64,000 nucleotides of DNA. Source: Acidobacteriota bacterium (GTDB taxonomy: Bacteria > Acidobacteriota > Blastocatellia > RBC074). Positions 8,808 through 17,787 of the stretch are shown here, piece after piece. The notes below the pieces were generated by a model. That model did not search any database and was not told the origin of the DNA. It saw only the letters and a program-made list of their open reading frames with translations. The translations under genes and the position numbers were made by a program. The DNA lies in contig JAHBSF010000007.1 in NCBI GenBank assembly GCA_019639255.1, positions 1 to 64,000 of the forward strand, in the 5' to 3' direction. The stretch's first letter is position 1; each line of letters opens with the position of its first letter.

Positions 8808-10451
8808 CTAAGCCGAAAGTGCTGCGGTGACTATACTCCGGGCTTCGTCAAGAATGCAGGCAAGATGTTGTTCGTCACGGAAGCTTTCGGCGTAGAGTTT
8901 GTACAGATCTTCAGTACCCGAAGGCCGCGCAGCAAACCATCCGTTTGCGGTTACGACTTTCAATCCGCCTATGGAAGCCCCGTTGCCGGGCGCCGCAGTG
9001 AGTCTGGCTATAATCGGTTCTCCCGCAAGATGACTTGCCGTTACTGATTCGGGCGTAAGTTTCCTGAATGCGGATTTCTGTTCAGGCGATGCCGGCGCAT
9101 CGATGCGGCGGTAATGCGGCGTGCCGAACCTCTGAGTCATTTCAGTAAAATGTTCGCCCGGATCACGGCCCGTTCGCGCAGTTATTTCAGCAGCAAGTAA
9201 ACCGAGGATCAATCCGTCTTTGTCCGTAGTCCATACAGTGCCGTCTTTTCGCAGGAAACTGGCGCCGGCGCTTTCCTCGCCGCCGAAACATACAGAACCG
9301 TCAAACAGGCCCGGCGCAAACCACTTGAAGCCAACCGGAGTTTCAAACAGTCGCCTATTTTCTTCGCCTGCTACCCGGTCGATAAGGCTGCTGCTCACAA
9401 GCGTCTTTCCTACGGCGGCAGATCGCGACCATCTCGACCGATTGCGAAGCAGATACCAAATGGAGACTGCAAGGTAGTGGTTCGGGTTCAATAACCCGGT
9501 TGAGGGAGCCACGATGCCGTGACGGTCGGCGTCAGGATCATTGCCGAAGGCGATTCCGAAAGCGTCCTTCAGACCTACAAGGCCCGCCATCGCATACGGA
9601 CTCGAACAATCCATACGGATCTTGCCGTCGTGATCGAGCGTCATAAATCCGAATTTCGGATCTACCTGCGGATTGACCACCTCAATCTGCAGGTTGTACA
9701 TCTCTGCTATCGGCGCCCAGTATTCGACCGCGGAGCCTCCGAGAGGGTCTACGCCGATGCGAATCCCCGATTTACTTACCGCGTCGAGATCCAATACGTT
9801 CGCAAGATCCTTAACGTAGGGAATCAAAAAATCTCCGGCATGAATTGCCGAACTGCGGCGCGCGGTTTCAAACGCCATTCGTTTGACTTGCGTGTTTTCG
9901 CCGCGCAGAAGTTCATTGGCTCGGATCTGGATTGCATCCGTAACGTCGGTATCGGCTGGGCCTCCGTTCGGCGGGTTGTACTTGAAACCTCCATCCGAGG
10001 GAGGATTGTGCGATGGCGTGATTACAACACCGTCGGCAAGCCCGGTTTTTCGGCTGCGATTGTATTCCAGTATTGCCCGAGAAATCGCCGGTGTGGGCGT
10101 AAAACCGTTGTTATTCTGAATGACGGTTTCTACGCCGTTTGCAGCCAGTACCTCAACAGTAGTCTGCTCGGCGGGAATGCTCAGCGCGTGAGTATCTTTG
10201 CCGACAAACAGCGGGCCGTCGATGCCGGCAGTACGGCGGTATTCGCATATTGCCTGCGTTATGGCGAGAATATGCGCCTCGTTGAAAGATCCATCGGAGG
10301 ATTTTCCCCGATGCCCGCTTGTCCCGAAGCTCACGAGTTGCGATGTCCGGGAAGGATCGGGCCTGATCTCATAATATGCGCGTTCGAGCGCGGATGGATC
10401 TACAAGATCCTCGGGGAGTGCTCTCATTCCGGCGCGTGGATGCATTGCCAT
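8808..10451 (-). CDS. pgm: Alpha-D-phosphoglucomutase
   Basis: 547 residues, typical of the bacterial Pgm family that interconverts glucose 1-phosphate and glucose 6-phosphate in the cytoplasm. FGTSGHRG near residue 42 is the first conserved loop; [15 protein letters not shown] near 145 carries the phosphoserine; [10 protein letters not shown] near 305 is the metal loop; GGEESAG is the sugar-binding loop; RPSGTED near the end is the phosphate-binding loop. All catalytic motifs are intact. The start at 10451 overlaps a half element upstream and has only a weak ribosome site; ATGs at 10445 and 10427 are alternatives. Confidence 0.95.
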   Translation of the reverse strand: MAMHPRAGMRALPEDLVDPSALERAYYEIRPDPSRTSQLVSFGTSGHRGKSSDGSFNEAHILAITQAICEYRRTAGIDGPLFVGKDTHALSIPAEQTTVEVLAANGVETVIQNNNGFTPTPAISRAILEYNRSRKTGLADGVVITPSHNPPSDGGFKYNPPNGGPADTDVTDAIQIRANELLRGENTQVKRMAFETARRSSAIHAGDFLIPYVKDLANVLDLDAVSKSGIRIGVDPLGGSAVEYWAPIAEMYNLQIEVVNPQVDPKFGFMTLDHDGKIRMDCSSPYAMAGLVGLKDAFGIAFGNDPDADRHGIVAPSTGLLNPNHYLAVSIWYLLRNRSRWSRSAAVGKTLVSSSLIDRVAGEENRRLFETPVGFKWFAPGLFDGSVCFGGEESAGASFLRKDGTVWTTDKDGLILGLLAAEITARTGRDPGEHFTEMTQRFGTPHYRRIDAPASPEQKSAFRKLTPESVTASHLAGEPIIARLTAAPGNGASIGGLKVVTANGWFAARPSGTEDLYKLYAESFRDEQHLACILDEARSIVTAALSA

Positions 10452-10455
10452 CGGT

Positions 10456-10509
10456 TAGTTCCGTTTTTCCGTGATTTTCGTTACATTTCGTTTATTCCGT
10501 CAGCTTTTC
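10456..10509. repeat. Family A element, copy 7 (right arm only)
   Basis: Only one arm remains: TTCCGTTTTTCCGTGATTTTCGTTACATTTCG then TTTATTCCGTCAGC. The left arm is missing, so it cannot form the long hairpin. It lies between pgm and the stop of the gene ending at 10514. Confidence 0.75.
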
Positions 10510-10513
10510 GGAA

Positions 10514-11347
10514 TCATTTCAGCCGGAACGAATGGTCTGTAAGGTATTTCCAGCCTTCGTCGCCGAGCAAATCGAGCGAAGACAGTCCGTCGTGTTCGGT
10601 GCCCGGGTAAACATAAATACCGTCTCGTTCGATTGCCCGCGGATCAAGTGCGCGTGCTGCTTCAAGCAGAGACGTAAACGTTTCCGCCGTCCAGTATTCT
10701 TTCTCTTCGAAACCTTCGGCCACACTGCGAAAGGGCGCAGCAAGTTGGGCGTATGTAGGGCGGAAACGAATGTCTCCCACATCGTCCTCGACCGGTTCCT
10801 GATGGTTGTCGATAAGCATGATGATGGTGACTACCAGATATTCTTTCTTGTCTGAAAAGCGGCTTAGTTTGTCCACCTCTGAGCCCATCTCGTCGGGTTC
10901 GGTCGCCATCGAGGCTTCGAGTTCATTGCGCCATTGATTGTAGCTGGAAATCGAGGTGTCGGCGTCGGTGTAGTATTCCCAGAAGCCGTACTCCCACGCG
11001 TACTTGTTTTCTATCAGCAGCGCGGCTACGGCTTTGATAAAACGCCGCTTTTCCTCGACGCTGTCGGTTTCATCTTCGGCCTCGATCAGACGTGCGAGTT
11101 GTGCGCGAAGCGTATCGCCGCCGAATACCTGGATTGCTATCTGAATGCCGAAGAAAATGGCGTAACCCGCAGTATCGCCGCCGCTGAAAAACGTCCGCCG
11201 GGATGTGCTGATCCGCGCACCCGATTTACGAGTGGCAAGATAAACACCGGTCGCCAGAAGCGAACCGAGAAGCAACATCAATACTACATAGGCGCCCGTA
11301 CTCAACAGCAATATGATTAATGTGAAGGCGATTGCGCTTACAGCCAT
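10514..11347 (-). CDS. Membrane-anchored DUF1517-like protein
   Basis: 277 residues. Residues 1-40 form one or two membrane helices, followed by a short basic linker and another hydrophobic stretch (AGYAIFFGIQIAIQVFGG). The soluble part has KRRFIKAVAALLIENKYAWEYGFWEYY and KEYLVVTIIML, matching my memory of the DUF1517 pattern (LLRxxxYW, then EYxVVTLLVA). Family function is unknown; chloroplast and cyanobacterial members are membrane-associated. It lies directly downstream of the 460-residue gene on the same strand, with a full family A element between them. The family call is tentative; the membrane anchor is clear. Confidence 0.55.
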   Translation of the reverse strand: MAVSAIAFTLIILLLSTGAYVVLMLLLGSLLATGVYLATRKSGARISTSRRTFFSGGDTAGYAIFFGIQIAIQVFGGDTLRAQLARLIEAEDETDSVEEKRRFIKAVAALLIENKYAWEYGFWEYYTDADTSISSYNQWRNELEASMATEPDEMGSEVDKLSRFSDKKEYLVVTIIMLIDNHQEPVEDDVGDIRFRPTYAQLAAPFRSVAEGFEEKEYWTAETFTSLLEAARALDPRAIERDGIYVYPGTEHDGLSSLDLLGDEGWKYLTDHSFRLK

Positions 11348-11385
11348 TTGGGTGATTCTCCAGGTCTTATTGATATTTTTGTAAT

Positions 11386-11555
11386 CTAAATCAATCCATA
11401 CGACGTTGGGACAGGGAAGAGAGATAACGGAATAAACGAAATGAAACGAAAATCACTGAAAAGTTGAATATTTCCGTCTGTTCCGTCTTCTTTCGTCTGT
11501 TCCGTTATCTCTCTTTCGTCTCACGCTTTGAACCAATCTCCGGTGGATCGATTCA
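11386..11555. repeat. Family A element, copy 8 (full length, both ends)
   Basis: The cleanest complete copy. End 1 TAAATCAATCCATACGAC at 11386; core GAAGAGAGATAACGG to CCGTTATCTCTCTTTC (11416-11518); end 2, read on the minus strand from 11555, TGAATCGATCCACCGG then GATTGGTTCAAAGCGTGAG. The opening TGA of end 2 is the stop codon of the neighbouring gene. Ends 1 and 2 are inverted repeats over about 13 bases (TRAATCRATCCAC). Confidence 0.93.
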
Positions 11556-12935
11556 ACCTCCGAACCATCCGCCGCTGCGCCCGTAAGATCCGGATCGCCC
11601 GAGGCGGGTTCCGGTTACGCGCCCACCCGACATTCTCACGCTTGTCCGCCCGAATCCGCTCGGTCGGGAGCGCCCGACTCCGCGCGCTCCACCCGTTCTG
11701 GATGCGCTGAAGATGGTAGTCCTCGTTTGGGGGCGGTACCTTGGCGGAGACGGAGCAGGACCGCTAGGACGGGGCATCGTCGTGGCTCGTCCGCCCCGCG
11801 TTAAGATTACGGTAGGCGACGGACGGTATCCGTAATGACTGTAAAACCACCAGTGCGAAAGCGGTGAACCGCCGTAATAATAGTGGCGTTCCCGCACTTT
11901 GGTTGGGGTGCTTTCGGTAGAGCCTGCGATTTCGATTTCCTCGTCGAATGGTTTGAAATCCGAGAGTCGCAGCAATCGGACGCCTATCGAATTCTTGTCG
12001 AATTCCACGAATTCGTCGTTGAGGTCGTCGAGTTCCTCTCGCTGCGTTTCATCCCGCACAAGGTAAATTACGTTTGTAATGCCGCGTTCGCGCAGTTGAT
12101 CGATGGGAGGGATTTTGGCCAGATAACGGTTGTCGAACTGGGTGTTTTCATCCCGGTAAGGACTCAGTCGCTGCGAATCCAGAAGGATCATCGCGGGGGC
12201 GCCGGGCTTCAGTTGGGCTTTCTTTTCCTCGATTTCATGCGCGTAATAAACCATTCCCGCAAGCGTTTCGTGTGCGCGTACCACGCCGTCCGGATGCGGC
12301 CAGTTGTCGTAAGCCGGAACCAGCACAACCGTGTCTGCAAGGGCGGCGCCGAGCGCAACGCTTGCCGGACCCGGCAGATCAGAAAGAATCAGGGTTTGGG
12401 CTCCGTCCGTAGCTTGTCCGAGCAGTTCGCGCAGGCCCTCGGCTCGTTCGTACGTATCGCGCATATCGGTAGACACAATCGGCCGGATCTGCTCGCGAAG
12501 AGTACTCTGGTTTAGCGACTGGATCAGCGTGGGAACGAAAAACGGCTGCCACGACGTGCTGGCCGGCTGGTACACCTCGATCAGTCGCCTTGGATCGAGG
12601 TATGGAAACCAATCAGGCCGGACGCGGCTGTCGACCTGAATCGGCGATCCGGAAGTGAAGCTCAATCGCTTGTTCGGCGCGCCAACGTTCCAGCCCTCCT
12701 TGCGCTGCAGTTCCAGGGAATCGAACGTGATTTCATCGCTGTCATCGAGTGCAAACTTGTAAAACGACAGCCCTGCCATCGAAAGCGCCGAGCCCCAGGC
12801 TATTCCTTTGCCGAGCCTTTGCGATGCCGTGCGACGCGAGATTTCTTCCCTGAACCAGTCGGTCATCTGTCCGCCGCTCGTTGCATCAGGTGTTGTCTTG
12901 TTTTTGCGTGTGCGGTGTCGGGTCTTTTTCGCCAT
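11553..12935 (-). CDS. Hypothetical protein with Ser/Gly/Arg-rich tail
   Basis: 460 residues from the ATG at 12935 (MAKKTRHRTRKNK). The longer ORF from 13007 is rejected because its first 24 residues are the translated family A element. A very basic N-terminus is followed by one possible membrane segment (GIAWGSALSMAGLSFYKFAL). Residues about 130-330 look like a compact alpha/beta domain with strands TLILSDLPG, DTVVLVPAYDN, APAMILLDSQR and NVIYLVRDE, but I recognise no family. The last 100 residues are disordered and rich in Ser, Gly, Arg and Pro, ending GRSGSYGRSGGWFGG, as seen in TPM and DUF1517 proteins; the next gene downstream is DUF1517-like. Confidence 0.7.
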   Translation of the reverse strand: MAKKTRHRTRKNKTTPDATSGGQMTDWFREEISRRTASQRLGKGIAWGSALSMAGLSFYKFALDDSDEITFDSLELQRKEGWNVGAPNKRLSFTSGSPIQVDSRVRPDWFPYLDPRRLIEVYQPASTSWQPFFVPTLIQSLNQSTLREQIRPIVSTDMRDTYERAEGLRELLGQATDGAQTLILSDLPGPASVALGAALADTVVLVPAYDNWPHPDGVVRAHETLAGMVYYAHEIEEKKAQLKPGAPAMILLDSQRLSPYRDENTQFDNRYLAKIPPIDQLRERGITNVIYLVRDETQREELDDLNDEFVEFDKNSIGVRLLRLSDFKPFDEEIEIAGSTESTPTKVRERHYYYGGSPLSHWWFYSHYGYRPSPTVILTRGGRATTMPRPSGPAPSPPRYRPQTRTTIFSASRTGGARGVGRSRPSGFGRTSVRMSGGRVTGTRLGRSGSYGRSGGWFGG

Positions 12936-12953
12936 ATGCGGAATTATCAGGAT

Positions 12954-13050
12954 TAAAGAGAGATTACGGAATAAACGAAAAAAGACGGAACAGACGAAAA
13001 CATTCAACTTTTCCGAAATATACGTTTTATTTCGCTATTTCTGTTATCTT
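12954..13050. repeat. Family A element, copy 9 (core, overlaps a coding end)
   Basis: AAAGAGAGATTACGGAATAAACG on the left; the right arm is eroded (CGTTTTATTTCGCTATTTCTGTTATC). It overlaps the last 15 codons of the PEGA protein gene, so the right arm is translated there. Confidence 0.85.
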
Positions 13051-14515
13051 CAGCAATTTCTTTGATCGGATCAAGATGGAGATCATCCACGATGAAGGTT
13101 TCGCCTGCAAGCGAAAGAAAGCCGAATGTCCCAAAAGCACGCTCATCGCGGGTAAGCGAGGAGTCTGTAAAACTGCCGAGAGTCGTGCGCTCGCCGGTTT
13201 CATTCGATTCCATCGTATGCTCGATTTTGTGACCCCTTATTGAAATTTCAACCGTGTACGATGTCTTGTCGTCCGGGGTGTCGAGCACGGGCGTCGGCGT
13301 ATCTACCTGTTCGGGCCGCCCGCCGTCGCGCACAATGTAGGTATAAAATCTGTTCGGAATATGCGTAGTGGAGTTTGGACCGGATAGATGAAACAGATAG
13401 TAGTTCCTGCCCTTCTCATCGGCGCGAACCGCCCACGTAGCGCCGCGCCCATCCGGCATCCACAGCGCAAAATTTATCAGAAGATCCCTGTAAATCTTCC
13501 CTCGCATCCAGCCGGTAGCAGATCCTGAAATCCTGAGCCTGCGATTGTTTCCCTCGCGCAGTATTTCCCACGTTTCGGGAGCCGCCCAATGCGTGAGGTC
13601 ATCAAAGAAATCCGACGTTCCGTCCGACGTTACTACGGGCTCCAGCATAGACTCGATGCTGTTTTCACCCGGCGCGAGGATCTTGCGAACGGTTCGCGGC
13701 TCGTACCCGAGCATCTCTATCAGAATCAAATGCTCGGCCGGCTCCTGAACGGGCACGTCGAACCGGAGCCGCCCGTCTTCCGGCATCTGGCCTTTCAGTT
13801 CGCCGTCCAGAAACACATTTGCGCCCGGAGTAGAGAGCAGCGTTACCCGTGCGGTTTTTTCAAGGCGAATGAAGACAGTAGAGGATTCGCCTACGGCAAT
13901 GCCGCTGAAATCTATCGGGGCAATAAATTCGCTGTATTCAGGGTGACGGATCTTGAGCGTATGCCGCCCTTCGGGAACATCGGCAATCGTCGGCACGCCG
14001 GAAATTGACGAAAGTTCAACGGGCGAATCATCGATGAATACTTCGGCGTCGGGCGGCAGCGTGGGAAGGCGCAGGCTGCGAGACTCGGCAGTCAGTTTAT
14101 ATCTCGCAACTATCTGCGATTTTGACAATTTCGATATTATTCTTTCGCCGCTATAGCCGGGATATTCGGCTTCGATGCTGTAGGTCTGGCCGCGCGGCAG
14201 TGTAAAGATGGCCTGCCCGTCAGAGTCGGCTTCCATGTGGCGAATGATTCTGCCTGCGGGATCTTTGATGTATACCTGTCCGCGAACTATCGGGTCGAGC
14301 AGCACGGCGAGTTGCGCAGTTGACGGCGGTTGATTTACTGGGGCCTTGACGCGCAGAGAATCGTTTTTCGATCTTTCGCGGGGCTTTTCTATTCTTTCGA
14401 TCGGAAGCTCGCGAAACGGCGCCTGGCCGCCCGCATTTGCAGTTAGCGCAAGCACACACAGGGCAAATACTTTGACGTAACCTGTCAGAGATGCCGGGCG
14501 CGAGATTCTGATCAT
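13004..14515 (-). CDS. Secreted PEGA-domain protein with C-terminal concanavalin-like domain
   Basis: 503 residues. A signal peptide (VKVFALCVLALTANAGG) is followed by a Pro/Lys-rich linker, a carboxypeptidase-regulatory-like segment (GQVYIKDPAGRIIRHMEADSDG), then two PEGA-type units (LPTLPPDAEVFIDDSP, VTLLSTPGANVFLDGELKG). Residues about 290-480 (FFDDLTHWAAPETWEI, NYYLFHLSG, TFIVDDLHL) look like a LamG or DUF1080-like sandwich, which usually binds glycans. The last 15 residues are encoded by a family A element. It lies 12 bases after the kinase-FGE gene on the same strand, so it is probably its operon partner and may be a client or sensor. Function is inferred only. Confidence 0.75.
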   Translation of the reverse strand: MIRISRPASLTGYVKVFALCVLALTANAGGQAPFRELPIERIEKPRERSKNDSLRVKAPVNQPPSTAQLAVLLDPIVRGQVYIKDPAGRIIRHMEADSDGQAIFTLPRGQTYSIEAEYPGYSGERIISKLSKSQIVARYKLTAESRSLRLPTLPPDAEVFIDDSPVELSSISGVPTIADVPEGRHTLKIRHPEYSEFIAPIDFSGIAVGESSTVFIRLEKTARVTLLSTPGANVFLDGELKGQMPEDGRLRFDVPVQEPAEHLILIEMLGYEPRTVRKILAPGENSIESMLEPVVTSDGTSDFFDDLTHWAAPETWEILREGNNRRLRISGSATGWMRGKIYRDLLINFALWMPDGRGATWAVRADEKGRNYYLFHLSGPNSTTHIPNRFYTYIVRDGGRPEQVDTPTPVLDTPDDKTSYTVEISIRGHKIEHTMESNETGERTTLGSFTDSSLTRDERAFGTFGFLSLAGETFIVDDLHLDPIKEIAEDNRNSEIKRIFRKS

Positions 14516-14527
14516 GACGGCACTATT

Positions 14528-16426
14528 CTAACGGGCATCCCGGGCGCAGCGAAAGCCTATATACTCTTCTTTATTGGTAGGCGGGTAAACATATCTATAG
14601 GTTGCTTGCTGAAACTCGGCTGCTACATTGAACGCGCCGCCGCGCAATACCTTTTGCCCGATTGCCTGATCAATAGTTTTGCCTTGCGGCATTTGGCCGC
14701 CGGGGTAGAGTCGAAAATCGCTTGAGGTCCATTCAAGCACGTTGCCTGCCATATCATACACACCGAAGGGGCTTCTGCCATCCGGGTAATTTCTGACCTG
14801 GTCCGGGGCAAGTTTTCCCGCGTTGGAGAATCTTTCAATCCATTGGTTGCCGTACGGGTAAAGTCGGCCGTCTGAGCCGCGCGCTGCATACTCCCATTCT
14901 TCTTCGGTAGGAAGTCGGCGTCCTATCGCCTCGCAGTAGCGCCTTGCGTCCTCCCAACTCACGTTGACAACGGGCAACTGCGCCTGGCCTACAGCATATC
15001 GGCCATTGACCCAATGCGGAGGCGGTTGATGCCGGGTCGCCTCGGTGAATCTCTGATACTGGTCGTTGGTGACTTCAGTCTCGTCGATGTAGAAGGATTC
15101 GACTTTGACAGGATGAGCGGGCGCTTCGTAAGCCTCGCCATCGTCGCGTCCCATCATGAACTCGCCGCCCGGGATACGAATCATGCCGACGGGGGCGGAA
15201 TCGATCGGATTGGTTGGCTGGGGGGGGATTGCGACGATCCAAACCGCAACAGCCGCAATTACGGCTGCGGCGCCCAGAAGCCAGGGCAGACGCTGGCGCA
15301 GCAGGCCGACAGTGGGGCGATCCTCGATTGAGATCCGTTCGCCGCGCGGCGCAGCAATCGGTTCGGACCGCGTTTCCATCGAACCAGGGTTCAATCTTTC
15401 GACTTCCGGTGGAAGAGTTTCGACCGCATATCCCTGCGAATTGCGAGATGTTCGCCTTTCTTCCGGCAGATCACCGAGGCTTTGTTTCCTGTTGTCGTGT
15501 TGATATCGGGTACGACGCAGCGGTCGGGAATCGCCCGTGCCGCCAAAGCCTTCTCCGTCCGATACAAGCAGGTCTACAGCGTCGAGCAGATCGCCCACGC
15601 TCTGGTAACGCAGGTCGGGGTCTTTTTCGAGAGCTTTCAGAAGTATTGCTTCGAGTTCGGGAGATATACCGGGGAAGAATTGCGAGGGCGGCGGCACGGG
15701 GAGTTCAATATGCCCTTTGCGCACCGCGTAATCCGACAGGCCGTTGCCATCGTCCTCGAAGGGAACCCGACCCGTGAGCAATTCATAAAAAACCACTCCG
15801 AGCGAATAAACATCTGCCCGCTGGTCGATTTCCCGTCCGAGCGCCTGCTCGGGGCTCATATATTCCGGCGTGCCGGGATTGAACCCGATCTGCGTTCCGC
15901 CCTTGACGCCCCGGATTTTGACTATGCCGAAATCGGTTACCTTTACTACGTCGTCCGGGGTCACGAGGATGTTGGCCGGTTTAATGTCGCGGTGGATTAT
16001 TCCCCTGTGTTTTTGGCCCGAGACATCGGTATAAAAAAACGTGTGAGCGTAATCTATGGCCGACAGGATCTGCCTGAACAGGTTGACGGCCCGGTTGACA
16101 TCGAGTGAGCCGGGTTCCTGCTGAAGCAAGCGGCGAAGGTCGCGGCCCGGCACAAACTCCATTACCATGCACGTAGTATCGCGGGCGGCGATAAAGTCAT
16201 ATACGCGGACAATATTCGGATGGTCGAGTTGCGATTGAATGAAAGCTTCGCGTTCCAGGCGCTGACGAAGGTGTTCGATCTGGCGCGGATTGAAGTCCTC
16301 GGTGCGGATTGTCTTGATAATTACTTCGCGGGCAAGCCGGTTATGCCGGCCCAGATACAATTCGCCCATCCCGCCCTCGCCGAACTGGCTGATCACCTCG
16401 TAATTGCCGATGATGCGTCCAATCAT
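14528..16426 (-). CDS. Ser/Thr protein kinase fused to formylglycine-generating-enzyme (SUMF1) domain
   Basis: 632 residues. Residues 1-275 are a PknB-type kinase: GEGGMGELYLG loop, catalytic Lys in VIIKTI, HRDIKPAN, DFG, and TPEYMSPEQ. A linker of about 100 residues leads to a single membrane helix (LPWLLGAAAVIAAVAVWIVAI), then residues about 405-630 form an FGE-sulfatase fold (IPGGEFMMGRDDGEAYEAPAHPV, YDMAGNVLEWTSS, RGGAFN, GFRCA). The kinase is thus cytoplasmic and the FGE-like domain periplasmic. Many such fusions have FGE domains without the catalytic cysteines and act as sensors. An 8-G tract lies at 15220-15227 just after the helix. Partners are the double-FHA gene upstream and the PEGA gene downstream. 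The start has no clear ribosome site. Confidence 0.92.
   Translation of the reverse strand: MIGRIIGNYEVISQFGEGGMGELYLGRHNRLAREVIIKTIRTEDFNPRQIEHLRQRLEREAFIQSQLDHPNIVRVYDFIAARDTTCMVMEFVPGRDLRRLLQQEPGSLDVNRAVNLFRQILSAIDYAHTFFYTDVSGQKHRGIIHRDIKPANILVTPDDVVKVTDFGIVKIRGVKGGTQIGFNPGTPEYMSPEQALGREIDQRADVYSLGVVFYELLTGRVPFEDDGNGLSDYAVRKGHIELPVPPPSQFFPGISPELEAILLKALEKDPDLRYQSVGDLLDAVDLLVSDGEGFGGTGDSRPLRRTRYQHDNRKQSLGDLPEERRTSRNSQGYAVETLPPEVERLNPGSMETRSEPIAAPRGERISIEDRPTVGLLRQRLPWLLGAAAVIAAVAVWIVAIPPQPTNPIDSAPVGMIRIPGGEFMMGRDDGEAYEAPAHPVKVESFYIDETEVTNDQYQRFTEATRHQPPPHWVNGRYAVGQAQLPVVNVSWEDARRYCEAIGRRLPTEEEWEYAARGSDGRLYPYGNQWIERFSNAGKLAPDQVRNYPDGRSPFGVYDMAGNVLEWTSSDFRLYPGGQMPQGKTIDQAIGQKVLRGGAFNVAAEFQQATYRYVYPPTNKEEYIGFRCARDAR
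15220..15227. repeat. G8 homopolymer inside the kinase-FGE gene
   Basis: Eight consecutive G on the plus strand (CCCCCCCC in coding sense) code for part of the IPPQP linker between the membrane helix and the FGE domain. A one-base slip would leave the kinase and helix intact but remove the periplasmic domain. Whether it varies is unknown. Confidence 0.6.
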
Positions 16427-16514
16427 TTCGAGCAGGCGGAATCCCTATTAGAAGAAATATTGAAAATTGGAATTCATGGGGGCGAAGGCCTGCGCCCAAT
16501 TCCGAATGTTTCGT

Positions 16515-16550
16515 TCTTTCGGTATGCAGCGATCTTTCGGTATGCAGCGA
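16515..16550. repeat. Exact tandem 18-bp direct repeat upstream of the kinase gene
   Basis: TCTTTCGGTATGCAGCGA occurs twice with no spacing, in the 163-base gap between the double-FHA gene and the kinase gene, both minus strand. A direct repeat 90 bases before a start could be an operator, or a chance slippage duplication. No matching regulator is identified. Confidence 0.7.
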
Positions 16551-16589
16551 ATCAGCCCCGAACACAATCGTCCGGTGATTAAACCGGGG

Positions 16590-17315
16590 CTATGTTGCCG
16601 GTGTTCCGGGCACGAAGCTGACAATGCAATCCTGGTCGCGCATCGTTATTTGTAGAACGTATGAGCCTATTCGCACGCGGTCGCCGTGCTGCAACTGCGC
16701 GACATCTACACGCTGATTGTTGTGATAGGTTCCATTCGCGCTGCCGAGATCCATTATGTAATAGCCGCCATCGCGCCGTTCAATCGCTGCGTGTTCGCGC
16801 GAAATGTTTTCGGCATCGAGCACTAAATGGTTTTCGGTTCTTCGGCCTATGGTAATACGCTCTTCGCTGAACGGCTGCGTAGTGGCGTCTTCGAGACCCT
16901 TGACCACGATGTGCGGGCGCAGCTCGAACACAAATCCGCTGCCTAGCGGCGTAGTCTCCTGCGAATGGAGCGCGCTCGTTGCATTACCGGGGAAGATGTT
17001 GATCACCATCAGGTTCTGCCCGACGCGCAACTGATCGTTGTCGGCCAGAGTAACTTCGGATATCCGTTCGTCGTTGACGAAGGTTCCGTTCCGGCTGCTG
17101 TCCTGAACTACGTAAATGCCCCCCCACTGTGTAATAGTGCAGTGGCGGCGGGACACCGTTTCGCCGTCCAGAATGATATCGCAGTCCTCGCCTCGGCCTA
17201 TGATTGTGCTTTTCCCGTCGATTACCAGCCCCGTGCGGCCGGTGCAATTGCCGCCGACGAAGCTGATGCTCAGACGGTTGGTGGTCTTGCTGACTGTGCG
17301 TCGTCCCGATGTCAT
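16590..17315 (-). CDS. Double FHA-domain protein
   Basis: 241 residues from the ATG at 17315 (MTSGRRTVSK). The ORF is open up to 17570, but that extension runs through a family A element and reads FVSFRLFRYLSF, so it is not real coding sequence. Two FHA domains are clear: residues about 30-105 (TIIGRGEDCDIIL, SRRHCTI, NGTFVN) and about 150-225 (ITIGRRTENHLVL, SREHAAI, NGTYHN). Each keeps the Arg, Ser and Asn residues that contact phosphothreonine. FHA domains read threonines phosphorylated by PknB-type kinases, and the kinase-FGE gene lies immediately downstream on the same strand, so this is probably its adaptor. It is divergent from the secretion cluster. Confidence 0.88.
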   Translation of the reverse strand: MTSGRRTVSKTTNRLSISFVGGNCTGRTGLVIDGKSTIIGRGEDCDIILDGETVSRRHCTITQWGGIYVVQDSSRNGTFVNDERISEVTLADNDQLRVGQNLMVINIFPGNATSALHSQETTPLGSGFVFELRPHIVVKGLEDATTQPFSEERITIGRRTENHLVLDAENISREHAAIERRDGGYYIMDLGSANGTYHNNQRVDVAQLQHGDRVRIGSYVLQITMRDQDCIVSFVPGTPAT

Positions 17316-17488
17316 AAAGACGGTTCCATCGCCGCCGCCCACAACTGCCTTCGCTCGCGACCCCAACGAAGGTAATTCCGCACCTGTGCACAGGTTATTC
17401 AGCGTTTGGCGGCGTCGATAGAGTAGCACGAGCGCCCTTTGGTTTTCCAGACTCCTGTAGTCGTGCGCATTTCGAGACTCATTCCGGC

Positions 17489-17641
17489 CTGATTCGATCC
17501 CAACGGGATTGGTACAAAGCGTGAGACAGAAAGAGAGATAACGGAACAAACGAAATGAGACGAAAATCACAGATAAACGGAAAAAGTGAATGTTTCTGTA
17601 GTTTCCGTATCATTTCGTTTGTTCCGTTATCTCTCTTTTCA
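17489..17641. repeat. Family A element, copy 10 (core plus end 2)
   Basis: End 2 reads TGATTCGATCCCAACGGG then GATTGGTACAAAGCGTGAG from 17490, followed by the core GAAAGAGAGATAACGG to CCGTTATCTCTCTTTTC. End 1 is missing. The TGA opening end 2 is not the stop of any visible gene here, which shows that it belongs to the element. Confidence 0.9.
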
Positions 17642-17787
17642 GTTTAATTTACTGAAACTCAAGGCAGTCTCGGGCGTTGAAGGGCAACAGGGAAGCAGGG
17701 AATCACTGGGCGCTGATCGTTCCAATGCGACTGGTTCGTCCAAATTGGGTCGTGCTATACTCCGCCGTTCGATTCAAAGGAGTTTAA

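Noticed and set aside
9519-10610. 363-codon plus-strand frame over the phosphoglucomutase gene
   Set aside because: Antisense shadow of pgm; no domains, odd Cys and Arg composition.
17316-17570. N-terminal extension of the double-FHA protein (FVSFRLFRYLSF...)
   Set aside because: The extension is translated family A element plus unrelated sequence; the FHA protein begins naturally at 17315.
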